DNA of 64,000 bases from Daphnia carinata (Eukaryota; Arthropoda; Branchiopoda; Diplostraca; Daphniidae): the NCBI RefSeq assembly GCF_022539665.2, contig NC_081331.1:12494638-12558637 (forward strand). Reading direction: 5' to 3'. Positions 13,801 to 25,353 of this stretch are shown one piece after another. The notes beneath the pieces were generated by a model, which did not search any database, was not told the DNA's origin, and saw only the letters and a program-made list of their open reading frames with translations. The translations under genes were made by a program, and so were the position numbers. Each line of letters begins with the position of its first letter. Position 1 is the first letter of the stretch.

Positions 13801-16800
13801 GGGGGAGGGCATCCTATTTGAATAAGATTGATGGTGACAGACTGGAATGATGATGGTGCGTCCTACGGGCAATGCAAATTGCTTGCTTTTTATGATTGCT
13901 ATAATAAAAAGGCAAGCGCATAATCAGTAGCGTACCAATCCTAAAAAGAAAACGGGGCGCAAGCGACATTTATCTGTAGCAATGGGAGGTACCATAAATG
14001 CTTATGACGCATACTTTCCACGTAAGCATAGAAAATAAACTGATGGGCCGTTGAAAAACAAACGCAACGCACAGATATAAAATGTAAACACATTTTTCAT
14101 ACCGCTGCTGAAGGCGCGTCAGCGATTCGAGACATTCGATTAACTGGCGTACGTGCGCCTCCACCTCGGCCGTGTCCTTCTTGAGCGACTCGTATTTGGT
14201 TCGTAGAGAGAAGCCGGCCAGTCGATCGAAAACCAATTCGTCTTTCAGCACTAACGACGCGTCCTGCATACGTGCCAGCGAAATAGTTGACGATCGATGT
14301 TTATGAATGTTTCTAATTTAGGGGGATGTGCGTATTCCTACGGCTGTGAATGATTCGAGATACCTGAATATCGTGCTGCGAACATGATACGCTGCCGGGT
14401 GGAGGATTTCTCGGTGGTATGAACGTGAACTTGTTGAACGAGCTCGGAATAGTTAGCACCGATCCGCCTCCACCGCCGGTGCCTGCGCCACTTCCGCTGC
14501 CACTACCACCAACCACCGAACGAACGAAAGTTGCCAAATCCGCGTGAGGGTTGACAGCCCGGCAATGATTCGCCAGGGCATTGTAACGTTTCGATGAGGT
14601 TCCTTCCGCCTGAACGGTAATAACATGGGTGCAAACAGAATCAATCATCCAGGGACACAAAGGCAGAATGACTCTATATCTATAGATATTTTTTTTTATT
14701 GATTAATAAATCCGATCTCAGTTAAGAAATAAATAGATGGATGTATTGATTTTAGGTTTTTTGGGAAGGTAAATACGATACAGCGATCGGTATAAAGGTG
14801 AACTGATGAAAAACTGGTCTTTATACTGTATAAATAACGTATCATATTCGTGAAAGCCGTTTCTTTTCCAATTTGTCAAAGCCTTTATGTACACTTTGAT
14901 ATTGATTTCACAAGAATTGTGAAGATAGAGAATGAAATGATAGTGCTATTGCATTTCGAATGGGCCAGCATCTTGTTATGAACTGTTGAAAGGAGAACGG
15001 AAGAGGGCAAGGTGTACATTGCTGAAGTCAAAGTCAATCATTGAAATAAAACTGATTGAAAAGAGAAGATCAAAGACAGGCATTTTTTGAAACCTGATGG
15101 AAAATCAAATCAACATCAAAGTCATCTTTTTTTCTTAAACAGCAATAACGTCAGCATTAAACCTGATCACGATTTCGGACCGTGCTGGTACTTTCAAATC
15201 AGTTTTCACATAGCGAAATGACTTCCAACTGACCGTTCGGATGACCTCTCTTTGCACCATTCAAATTCAAATTGAATCACGACTAAGATTATCAACTTAC
15301 CCTTTCCGACATGGCTTCACAACCTTGTTGTATAGTATTGGTCATGGTTTTGCTTAGGTCAACGTACACGCACTCCAATTCCTGTCATTCGTGAACAAAT
15401 GCCGAATCAGAGTAACAGGTATACTGGTGGTTGTTATTAAATCCTACCTGAATTAATTGCGGCAGGATAACGTTGTGAAATTGGTCGGCCATGGCATTGG
15501 CAGCGTGAACGTCCTGCACGTAGTTGTTGTGCAGCTCAACGTAAGCAGCTAATGTCAACGTATTAGGCGCGGCCAGGTGTTGCTGGTAAGCTTCATCGTA
15601 CAGTTGGTAACTCTGCTCGTTCAAAGACGAAACACATTAGTTTAACATTCTGTAATACATCTTCTATAGCCTCGTCTTTCCGTGTTTTTACAATAGCATT
15701 TCAAATGTGTCTGTTTTAAGTCACCCATTGTCGTATTGTCCTGCCATATATAGAATATGGATTCTTAGTACATGAGACAGAAAATGCAACTTCGATGTAA
15801 ATATGTGCGCGTGTCCGTTGACATCGACACACGCATTCGTGTATTTCGTTCGACATGCGGCGAAATCCTATCAAAGGTCGATTGTAGAACTATACGAGGC
15901 CAGCTCATCTTCTTTAATAATATGGTTATACTGGATTTTACTGTACCACCATAGCTCTTGATGAATATTACAATGCCTCGGGTATCTGACTTTTAAGATA
16001 TTCATATGTACCGTAAAGTTATTGACCACGAGACAAAAACGATGAAATGGCTATTCGACGTTTATTCAAACTTGGCAGCTAGTGCGCTAAATGGATCCAG
16101 TATCACCAGCGGGCAGCCGCGTTTTTTGGGGGGGAATCTGACTACGACATCGCTGTTGGCTTATCACTAAACGCAACGTAGGATAGCGGTTACTTATTTA
16201 ACTGTATGCAGCATATGGAATGAGAACCACGCCTTTTTACTTTGCTAATGGTCACCATATTTCTTTTATACCTTTATCGATGGGCCTTCACATTAAAAAA
16301 AACATATTGCATTGTAGGCAGGCAAAAGTCCACGTGCAGCCCGTTACCAACGCACCCATTGCTCAATCCTGTTGCTGACGATGCTGTGCCTGTGGTTATT
16401 ATTAACTCGCGGGTTTATCCTTCCCATCTTCCCATTCCGCCCTTTTGCCTTTATCTAATAATCAAGTGGCAGTCACTGTTGCCCGTGGCAACCCATTGGC
16501 GCAGGCAACTCGCATCCATAGCAAAGTGAGGAAAAAAACACATTTCATTCACCATCCAGAAACTATTTCACTTTCCATCAAAATGCAACAGGGTTTTCCT
16601 CTTTATTGTTGATATATTGTCTTAAAAAAAAAAAAAATTATGGGCGTGTATCTTCCGGTTTGTCTATTCTTCCATGTTTTGCTGTCCTTTTTTTTCCTTG
16701 TGTGTCTAGGCAACCCACTCGCAGATGTGACAAAACAAAAGAATCGAGCGCAACTCGCCGCACGAAGAGTGGGGGCGTACATAACGTAGCGTTAGACTAG

Positions 16801-19800
16801 ATCTATACACAAGCTATATCTGCGTAAAATAGGCTGTGTGCAGTGGGATATTTTGAGACTGCAGGAAAAACAACCGCACTGTTCCATCAATCCTACTCAA
16901 CCACGTCGTAGCAGATAGTGCAGTGTGCGTGCACGTAGCTCAGCCCAGGCTATGCCGGAAATTGAATGTTGATTCAGACCAAGTAGATAGAGCCCTATAC
17001 ACTGGAAACACCAAATCCATCAAGATCAATAATGCATGTATGTACACTGATGTACAAACATATATGCAATAGATACATACGCACACTCTCTTTAATCGAA
17101 GCTTGTACGAAAAAAAAGGGAAAACGAAGGGATACATGGTATTATAAACTATGTTTCCTTTTTTTTTTCATCCCTAACAAAATATATTTGTTTTTTAGAT
17201 GAACCTTATAATTGACAGGAGAGATTGCCTCAGATGTGCGTAAGAACCTAACGGTGATGAGGTGAATTCAGTGCTAGGCTCTCCCAACTGATATTTCATC
17301 ACCCAGTGATTCTGGGTCTAATTAAACAACTTCAATCATTGAGGATTCAGGAAATTGTTTTCTTTCTTGAATCGTTTTTGGCTTCTACGCGACATGGTAA
17401 AATGTAGGCAAAATTGTACGAACCTTGTCCAGTTGTTGCGACGCCTTTTCCAAAGCATTCTCTAGCTGCTCGCGATGCTGGAAGATTTTACGGGCCTCTA
17501 GTTTACGATGAAACGTTCCGTCAATCATGGGTCGTGATACCTGACGATTCAGGCAGTTGGCAATATCGGCCACCACAGCCGAATCCACTTCCACTTCCTG
17601 CAGCAGCGTTTCCCACACTTGAAAGAGGCCGTAGTTGCCATTCGGTCTGTTTTGTTAAGTAGACACGTACATGATAATTAATCACATTTCCTGTTACTAA
17701 TCGAATTGTATCTATTCGAGACACACAGATCGATATGTTCTTATATGCTGTGCTCCTTTATGCGAAAAATGTCACGACATTGAAGACGATCATCCATCCA
17801 CCAGTCAAACTCAAGCACACAGAAGTTATTAACAAGGAAACTTGAGTATAAAAATCCCTATTGCGTGCTTCGGTGAAATAATCATTGACTAATATTCCCA
17901 CAATCGATTAAGACATGTTTTTTTAACGAGGGACAAGCAACTGATACATGGCCAATAAGTTAGTGCACAAGTCGCATGTCTCCGACATTTGTTTCAGGCA
18001 ATCATCGGACAGAGCGCGTGCAAATGTCACGAAGATTTCCCATCAGCTAAACCATACATACAACAAACATATATCGTACATAACATGAATCGAGTTTCTT
18101 GTGGATAACGAGGCTGAAGACTTCGTCGGTAGGCTACAAGAAATCATTTCAGAATGGATAAAACCAAGAAAGGAAAACTGAACATTTTTACGATCGTGTC
18201 TGAATAGACAGACAGCAGCCCTTATTTGCAGAGGTCAATATTGATTTTGAAACAACTGCTCTTTTGTTTTTATGTGCTGCTAGAGAGGGACGTGGATACA
18301 CCCTTTCCTTACACACACAAAGCTAATCATAACGTTTTACAGAAGAAGAATCATTCCTTTTTTTTTGTTTTCAACAGCTCTTCAAAGAGCGATGTCGTGT
18401 CGAACTTGGGTCACGAACTGGCCATTATAAAGTCGTTTCTCTACATAACGCACGTACGAGAAAGGCCGAGTCGACAAAATAACACGGACGGACAGTAATA
18501 ACGTCAGGGAGGACGCAACGACGATACCATTTATTCCGCTGAAGTGCCAAAAAAAGCACACACAACAACAATGGTAGTAGAGGTATGCTTTTATAGAGGC
18601 TTATCAATGTGTCAATGTCCGAACCAGTTTGTCCATATAACGCAGATTCGTGTGCTTTGAATGTCAACTCATCGTTACATACAGTTCCGACAAGCTTAGC
18701 TATACTTGAAAACCTAATAACGTTATGGACATCATTACATTTCTGTAACGTACATTTTCAACCACTTTTTCAATTTTTTTTCGATAGTTATCATTTTTAA
18801 ATGAGGTCAGCCTTGTCTGGCGCACGTCATCACTTGAAAATGTTCAACTGCATATATGCACGCTCTTTGGATTTGCAAAAAAAAACCCTCAGTTAAACAA
18901 TTGCTAGAGGTAGCCGGGCAAACGTGTATATATGTGTACGTATTCGAATTCAGTCACGTTTATATCCCACCGTTAGCAAGGAGAGGGCTATATTGGATAA
19001 TGTCTCGTTCGATTGTTACCATGGAAGCAGTTGTCCGTGAACACATACGCAGTATTGTAGGAGCTCTTTTTATTAAGGACATTTATGGCCTGCACAGACG
19101 TTATTTCGCTACTCCCAAGTCAGCTGTTCTCTCTATATGCCATTTGGCTGTGTGTATAATGGTCACCTTATCTATCGGACGACCTAATAGGGGACCAATC
19201 TCTGCACAGATTCTCTGTTCCATATCATCATAGGCAAGAACGTTATGCAGAACGGTACGTTAACAGCTGCTTGTTGTTGTCACTCTTGTCACGACAAAGT
19301 CAAGCATTAAATCTCTTCCTCTCTACATTTTCGTCATGTTTACCAACAAAATTGTCTTGCAAAGCTTTCAAAGTCTTAACTTGGAATAAGAGCAAGTTTT
19401 ATTTTTGACAAAATATTTAACTACCTTTCGATCGTATCCTAAGACCCCCGTCTTGTAAAAGGTTTCCGTGACTCTTTTGCATAACCCTTCAAACTATTGA
19501 TTCCCATTCACCTTTTTTTCAAATCAGAGACGCGGAGAAATGAAACTATAAAACAGAGATTTAATTCTTACCTTTCTTTCCTCAATTCGGCGTTCCTGAT
19601 GCGAAAAGTCTCGACTAGTTGTTGAAGTTGTTCGCCGTGTTGTTCTTCAATGGTAGCCAATTGCTGAGTAAAATCAGAAACTGCCCGCCATCACGAATGG
19701 TTCGTAAAATAGAAATGTCACCGACGTTCCAATGGCAGGAAGACATGGCCATAAATTTGCAAAAAAAAAAAAAAACAGACACAAATCAATTTAAAGATTT

Positions 19801-22394
19801 TATTGGTCGTTATAATGATGAAGACTGTTCCTACTATTAAGGTACATCTACACGAAAGCAATTGAACCCACTAGAGAATAATATTGACCGAGGACAGAAA
19901 AACCTTTTGAGAAACTAACAACAAATCCCAACTGCATTGGAAAAAAGAAGTGGCAAGTGATCAATACTAGCTGAAGTATTTATTCTGGTGCTATATACTG
20001 AAAACACTATGCAATCTAAGCTGCTCAAGTTTTCGTTTCTGCCTCTACGCGAAAATGTTTCTTCAGATCAAATAAAAAGTATGCAGCGAAGAAAAAGGAT
20101 TGTGGTTAGAGCACAGGAGCTATCGATCTCCTCGTGTAGGGTACAGGTTATGCACATCCATAACACAGATGTGTAAGGTGGACGCTTATTACTGCATACG
20201 ATGGTTCTTACGGAGCAACGGATCCGCCTTGAAAACGATGTTTCTAAACAGAAAGCGGAAGGCCAACTAAAGAAAGGCGGAGGCAGATATGTTCTAGGCG
20301 TAGGAGGGAGTATGTCTTATTTATTTTTTTACGTTTTCGAAAACAGACGTACTTGGCTTTGCTTCCCATAATCATCTTTGCCTAGTTTCTTTGCTAACGA
20401 CCGTTGCCCTGGGTAACTTAACGTTGAGCCTTCTCGAAAACATCCCATTTTGCTTCTGTTTTTATTCTTCTGTGTCGTACGTTTTTAAACTATAGTCTAT
20501 ATATTTATTTTTTTTTTATCATTTTGGCATTCTGGTTTGTCCACGTCCATATGTCCCTGAACGATATAAGAGCGCTAGACTATCCAGAAAAAAAAAATAG
20601 GTTGAAGATCCGCTGGTTGGGTGAACGATACTATTTCTCAGGTCTTAAAAGAATTTTTAAAAATGATACCATTACAACAGAGTACCAACGTAATGAGGAC
20701 GTTTACTTCCCTATTCGTTAGTTCACAGTGCGTTTTCCTTGTAATACAAAAAAAAAACTCGTCTGTAATGAAGCGTAACACTATCCTACATTCAGCCTCA
20801 GTATGGTTGTCTTCACGATAATGATGATTAAGAAAGATGAGACAAACATCCGGAATGGTATAGCTCAGCGTTGTGTAATTCCTTGTCCACTCGTTGTCCG
20901 TACAATACACTTGCAACTGAAACGTGTCAGCGAGCTCAACAACCATCTATTGGTTGAAAGACTCCGCTGACCAGCAGGCCGGAAGTCAATAGAGTAACGT
21001 ACATAGATCCCGGTATACAACTCTAAGGGCATACACATCCGTCATGCTTTCACGGAGGCTCCTGTGTAACAGATAGTGACCTCCCTGATGAAGTTCTTTA
21101 TATCCTAATATGACTCACTTCTAAGAGAAAAGAATAAAGTATATTTTTTTAGGCGACAAAGAAGCGGAAGAAGAAAAAAAGCCAATCAGCTATATGTACA
21201 GATTACGAGATAATACGACTTCAGCATCGTATTTGGAAAAGCTGGAGTAGCCACTGGGGTACATCGATAAGCAGATGATAGGATAACAAAACAAACAAAC
21301 AAAAACGGATGTTCTTCTAATCAAAAGAAGACAAGGCGATATCCTATCTTCTTTATTATTTTCAATCGATCTCGTACATTGTCACATCATTATTCGCCTC
21401 GTAACTTGTAATTATTATTGCCCAATCAGACGGACGGTTAAGATTGCAATATCATTACGGTTGGCATCCACCCGTAACGACTAATCCCCACTTTCCCTTG
21501 TTTTAAGAAATGATTTGCTTTGCTGTGTTTAACTATCAATCAAGATTTTTATGATAGCGACTCGCATACGTCCCTCGTGGTCGACCGAACGTCCTTTATA
21601 GCAATAGTCTATACGTTGAGCCTTAGTGCGCGAAGGACTATATGGTTATACGTGCTTAGCACCAGACACGAGTATATATATTTTGAAGGAACTCATCAAT
21701 AACACGAGACGGTTCTCGTCTCCTTACCGGTTTTGAGAAGTTTCATGGCCAGGGCGCTGTGGGCTTTGAGGGCGTCGGCGTGCGCCGGATGGATGAGATC
21801 CCTGAGGACGCAATCGGATGTGCCGGAACCAGCCATGCCGGCCCCACTCGAATAAGAGTTGACCTTCTTCATCATGAATTTGCCTAGACCACTGTTGTTC
21901 TTTCCGCTTCCGCTGGAACTTGATGATGAAACGCTGAAATTGAGGGGCACAGCAGCTGTGGCAATTGCGGAGGCGGCAATAACCAGACCACTAGTATCGT
22001 CAACCGGAGTGGCCGGCGCGCTGACACTACCTCTTCCGTCGCGAGCGTTGCGAGCTGCCGCCGGTGGCGCCAGCAAAAGATTCCGGAAATCCAACCGTTG
22101 ACTCGATCCCTGCGCTTGGCCAGAAGAGCTGGAAAATGAAGAACGAGTGAGATGTTGTTGGGATGTCACTGATGAGGGCGCCAGGTAGATAGGGTGGTGC
22201 TGTAACGGGTGTTGGTGCTGATTGGGTGTAGGGTGTGATTGCTGTTGCTGATAAGGATCCAGCCTGGCTAATGTTGGCTCATCCGCTGACGGATAAGCTC
22301 GATGAAAATCAAACAATAGTAAATGATCCTCCGATGTTTCACCTGACGATCCTGACCCCGATCGATGGACACTAGACTTGCTATTGGTGAACAT
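4831..22394 (-). CDS. STAC-like adaptor with F-BAR, C1 and SH3 domains (18 exons)
   Basis: Exons in transcript order: 21728-22394, 19572-19680, 17424-17646, 15448-15612, 15301-15381, 14364-14609, 14103-14263, 11624-11735, 10646-10941, 10373-10417, 9814-10043, 8498-9118, 8164-8340, 6962-7195, 5521-5654, 5317-5399, 5006-5219, 4831-4932. All phases close, giving 1299 aa. Residues 1-215 are a low-complexity Ser/Gln/His-rich leader. About 216-600 are coiled F-BAR helices interrupted by a Gly/Ser insert. About 757-806 form a C1 zinc finger (HVFQENTYKKITPCDVC ... GWKCRLCKINVHADC). About 1175-1230 form an SH3 (LYVVLFNF ... DWWRGKCLGKIGFFPSKYV), followed by a second SH3-like tail. C1 plus tandem SH3 is the layout of STAC adaptors, which bind voltage-gated calcium channels; F-BAR domains bind curved membranes. 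Vertebrate STACs lack the F-BAR. The start is the first ATG after an in-frame TGA; an upstream non-coding exon is possible. Name uncertain, gene very likely real. Confidence 0.85.
8164..8340 (-). other. Possible cassette exon of the F-BAR/C1/SH3 gene
   Basis: This 177-bp exon is a multiple of three and is flanked by phase-1 introns on both sides, so it can be included or skipped without changing the frame. It follows an acceptor ending TTTCAGAG and precedes the donor GTAAACG. It encodes a hydrophilic stretch including MRHQQQQKRPLPTDDG with no recognised domain, between the C1 and SH3 regions. It is the least certain exon of the gene. Confidence 0.45.
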
Positions 22395-24172
22395 GGTATT
22401 CGACCGACGACAGTTTAAACTTGTTCTCCTCCATATCCCTTTTTTGTAAGTCACTCAGTTGAACAGTCTTTGTCGTACGTGAACGCGATCAACAACGGAG
22501 GGCAAGTTATTTATGTTTTCCGAGAAAAAGAAACAAACTATTTGAATGTGGTGGAGGTATGTGATGCGCTCCGAGTGCGGTGACTGACTGAACTGGCAGC
22601 GCACGACACCAGCCCATGTTGTAGGATGTTTTCCAGTGCTACGTCGAAGAGAGATATGGAGGGGGGGGGGGAGGGAGTGTCGAGTCAACCGTGTATGCTG
22701 CTAGCCGTTCTTGCACTGCTGTCGCTTTCCCGTTTCGTTGTCGTAACGCCAGCCACTTCATTTTTTTGGTGTCTCCGAGTCTTAATGTCATTCTCCACTG
22801 CGCTGCTGGGCCAGTTTCCATTCTTCTCGTTTTGTCAACACAAAAAAGGTCCTATAAATTATCGAAGCGATTTTCGACTTTGAAAAGCGAAACGCGGAAT
22901 GCAAATCATTCGAAGCATGCCCCTCCATCCCCGCCCATTTGTAGTCGTCAACGTATGATTTGGCGGTGAATCGAACAGAATTTTATAGTTCAAAGTCATC
23001 TTCGATATTAAAAACCATTTCAATGATTCAGGTCCTATTCAAAGACAGAGCTATGCAATAGGAAGTAAAAAGAAAAGAGAGGGAGCCATAAAATCGAGAA
23101 TATTTTTAATCGATTACCTGAAACGATATTAGCATATAGAATAGACTAGCTATGGGCTTTTGCCATTCTGCATACATTTTTTTTTCTTTGACATCTTATA
23201 ATAGCTGATTGCTTATGCGATTTCAATCAAATTGTAATTCTCCGAGGATTTCAATTTATCGAGGTTTTTGAATTGTCTTTCCAAGATGATGTGTTCCGTT
23301 AATTTTTACCACCGTCACAGCAGAGTTTGATATTATCGCTTCCATAGAAATAAAAGAGCGAGTTGGTAACAAAGGTATTGATTTAATGACGGCGGAGACT
23401 CGCAGCTCGACTGGCCACCCATACACGATTCTTCAGGCCGACATCCATGACCATCGTGTTGCTTCAACGTCGGACTACGGGCATACAACGCTTTTACCCC
23501 TACAGATGCGCAGCCTACAGGCTTTTTATTTCGGTTTCCGTTCCATATCACACCGCCTGATATGAATAATTTCTTTATTTTTATTTCGCCTGTACGCGCA
23601 TGATATTTTATAACCGGTTATAGCTTTTTTTTTATTTTCTCGTTTCTATGTTACGTCGTTCCAACAAAAAGTAAATCTCAACGGTTCGCTACATTCCATT
23701 CGCACTGATTTCTAGTCGGCGTACCAAAAAAGAATTTTTTTTATTATAGAACAGACAATGTCACCCCTTGGTGTGAATATATAACCGACCAAAAAGTAGG
23801 GGGAAGAAAATCGATGATTCTATAGCATACGCTTCACGAAACTCTATGTTGTGTAGAGCTTGCTGCTCATCGGTATAAAGGAAAAGAAATGTTCAAGCGC
23901 TTTGCTTCTCCTCCACTTAAGTTTGACCACAGTTTCGATGGCTATCCGGAAATCCCCTTTGTTGTAAAGACGATGTCGAGTCGGCAAGACATGCGTATAA
24001 TTTCCTGGTCACGCTTGACAATGAATTGTCTGTGTCACTGATGACAGACTGGTGTGACATATGAATTCTTTTAGGGATAAAGTTTGAGGTCATCATCGAA
24101 AAATTAGTTTTGGATATTTTCTAATTCACCGTTGAGTATACAAGAATAACACGAGAGAACACAATGTGACAT
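22395..24172. other. Upstream region of the F-BAR/C1/SH3 gene
   Basis: Nothing coding was supported. An in-frame TGA lies just upstream of the open frame containing the chosen ATG (22394). The region probably holds the 5' UTR, a first intron and regulatory DNA, but I could not place a promoter. Confidence 0.4.
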
Positions 24173-25353
24173 TTATAGGAAAAAAGTAGGAATTGGGCAT
24201 CGGATATTGTGGAGAACAAAGTTTGAGGGCAGTACTACATCACCTTTGGAAATATCGACCATTAAACGAGCAACGTGGGTAAACAGTTTGTTTTGCGGGA
24301 GAGTGGACAAGAAGACCAAAGTTTTGCTGATCGTTAGGGTTGTACAGTAGACCATTTGCTGCCTGATTTCGTGTGTCCGATACGTAACAAGAACTTGGTT
24401 CAACTTGGTTGTTTCTCTTTTATCGTGCAGTATACAAAAGAAGGCGCTATACACTGCCATGTTTGGGTTATTTCTAAATAGCGGCCTAGTCTTGGAATAG
24501 CAAGTGCTTCCACTTTCAAAGAGGTATATTGTGACTCGCACACAACTCTTTGCCAGTTGCACGTGATCAACAAGCAAACGAGAACTCCGTTCCGTCAGTA
24601 AACAAGATTTAATGTTTGAGAAAGAAAATAACACAAGGACATCAACTGCCACTAGTGAACACGTACACAAGTATAATAAAAGAATTTCAACAAATTACGG
24701 GAAAGGACTGACACATGTGACGCACTTAGCCACTGGCAAACGTTCAGCACCAGTCAATCGATATACAGTTGGTTACGAAATAGCAAAGGATAACTGGACA
24801 ACGTGGTTCCCACACAATAGTGGACATCTACAGACGCATAGAAAAAAGTTTGAGCAAGTATGTTAATAGCCGTGATGTATTTACCATTATGCAGATGGAA
24901 ACATTCCGACAAATCCGACCATCACACGATACGCAGTGCACGAATCAAGTGAGTCAAGCGCAAGTCTATTTTGAACCTGTTGATCTAGACGTGAAGCACG
25001 TACACAACATGCACCCTAAAATTTCACTTACGCTTAAAAAGATTCACATACCAACTCACCCTTCACTTACCATGTTTCACTTTGGCAAGATGTTTGTGTT
25101 CGCATTGTGGTATTGGGCACGAATAGAGATACATACAAAATGCGTTGCGCTGAGGTTCAACAAAGAGCCGTTCGCCAAGAATGTGGGCAGAACTGACCAA
25201 CTGGGCAAGTGTCGACAGATTTTGGCTGCTTTGTATACGTTGAGAAATAACAGGCGAACTACAATCTCGTGGGTCGATGAATTCATCTGTCAACTACCGC
25301 CGAGTTGTCTATGTCTACTTGATGGCTTTGCATGTCGTTATTTGTGTCAATGA
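24173..25353. other. Opposed open frames of unknown status
   Basis: A 165-codon minus-strand frame (24173-24670, non-ATG start) lies next to a 177-codon plus-strand frame (24820-25353, start not ATG). On the minus strand a well-shaped donor (CATG|GTAAGTGA, near 25070) ends an open segment preceded by an acceptor (GTTGACAG, near 25283). None of the translations resembles a family I recognise, and I could not link them into one transcript. This may be decayed coding DNA or chance. Confidence 0.2.
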
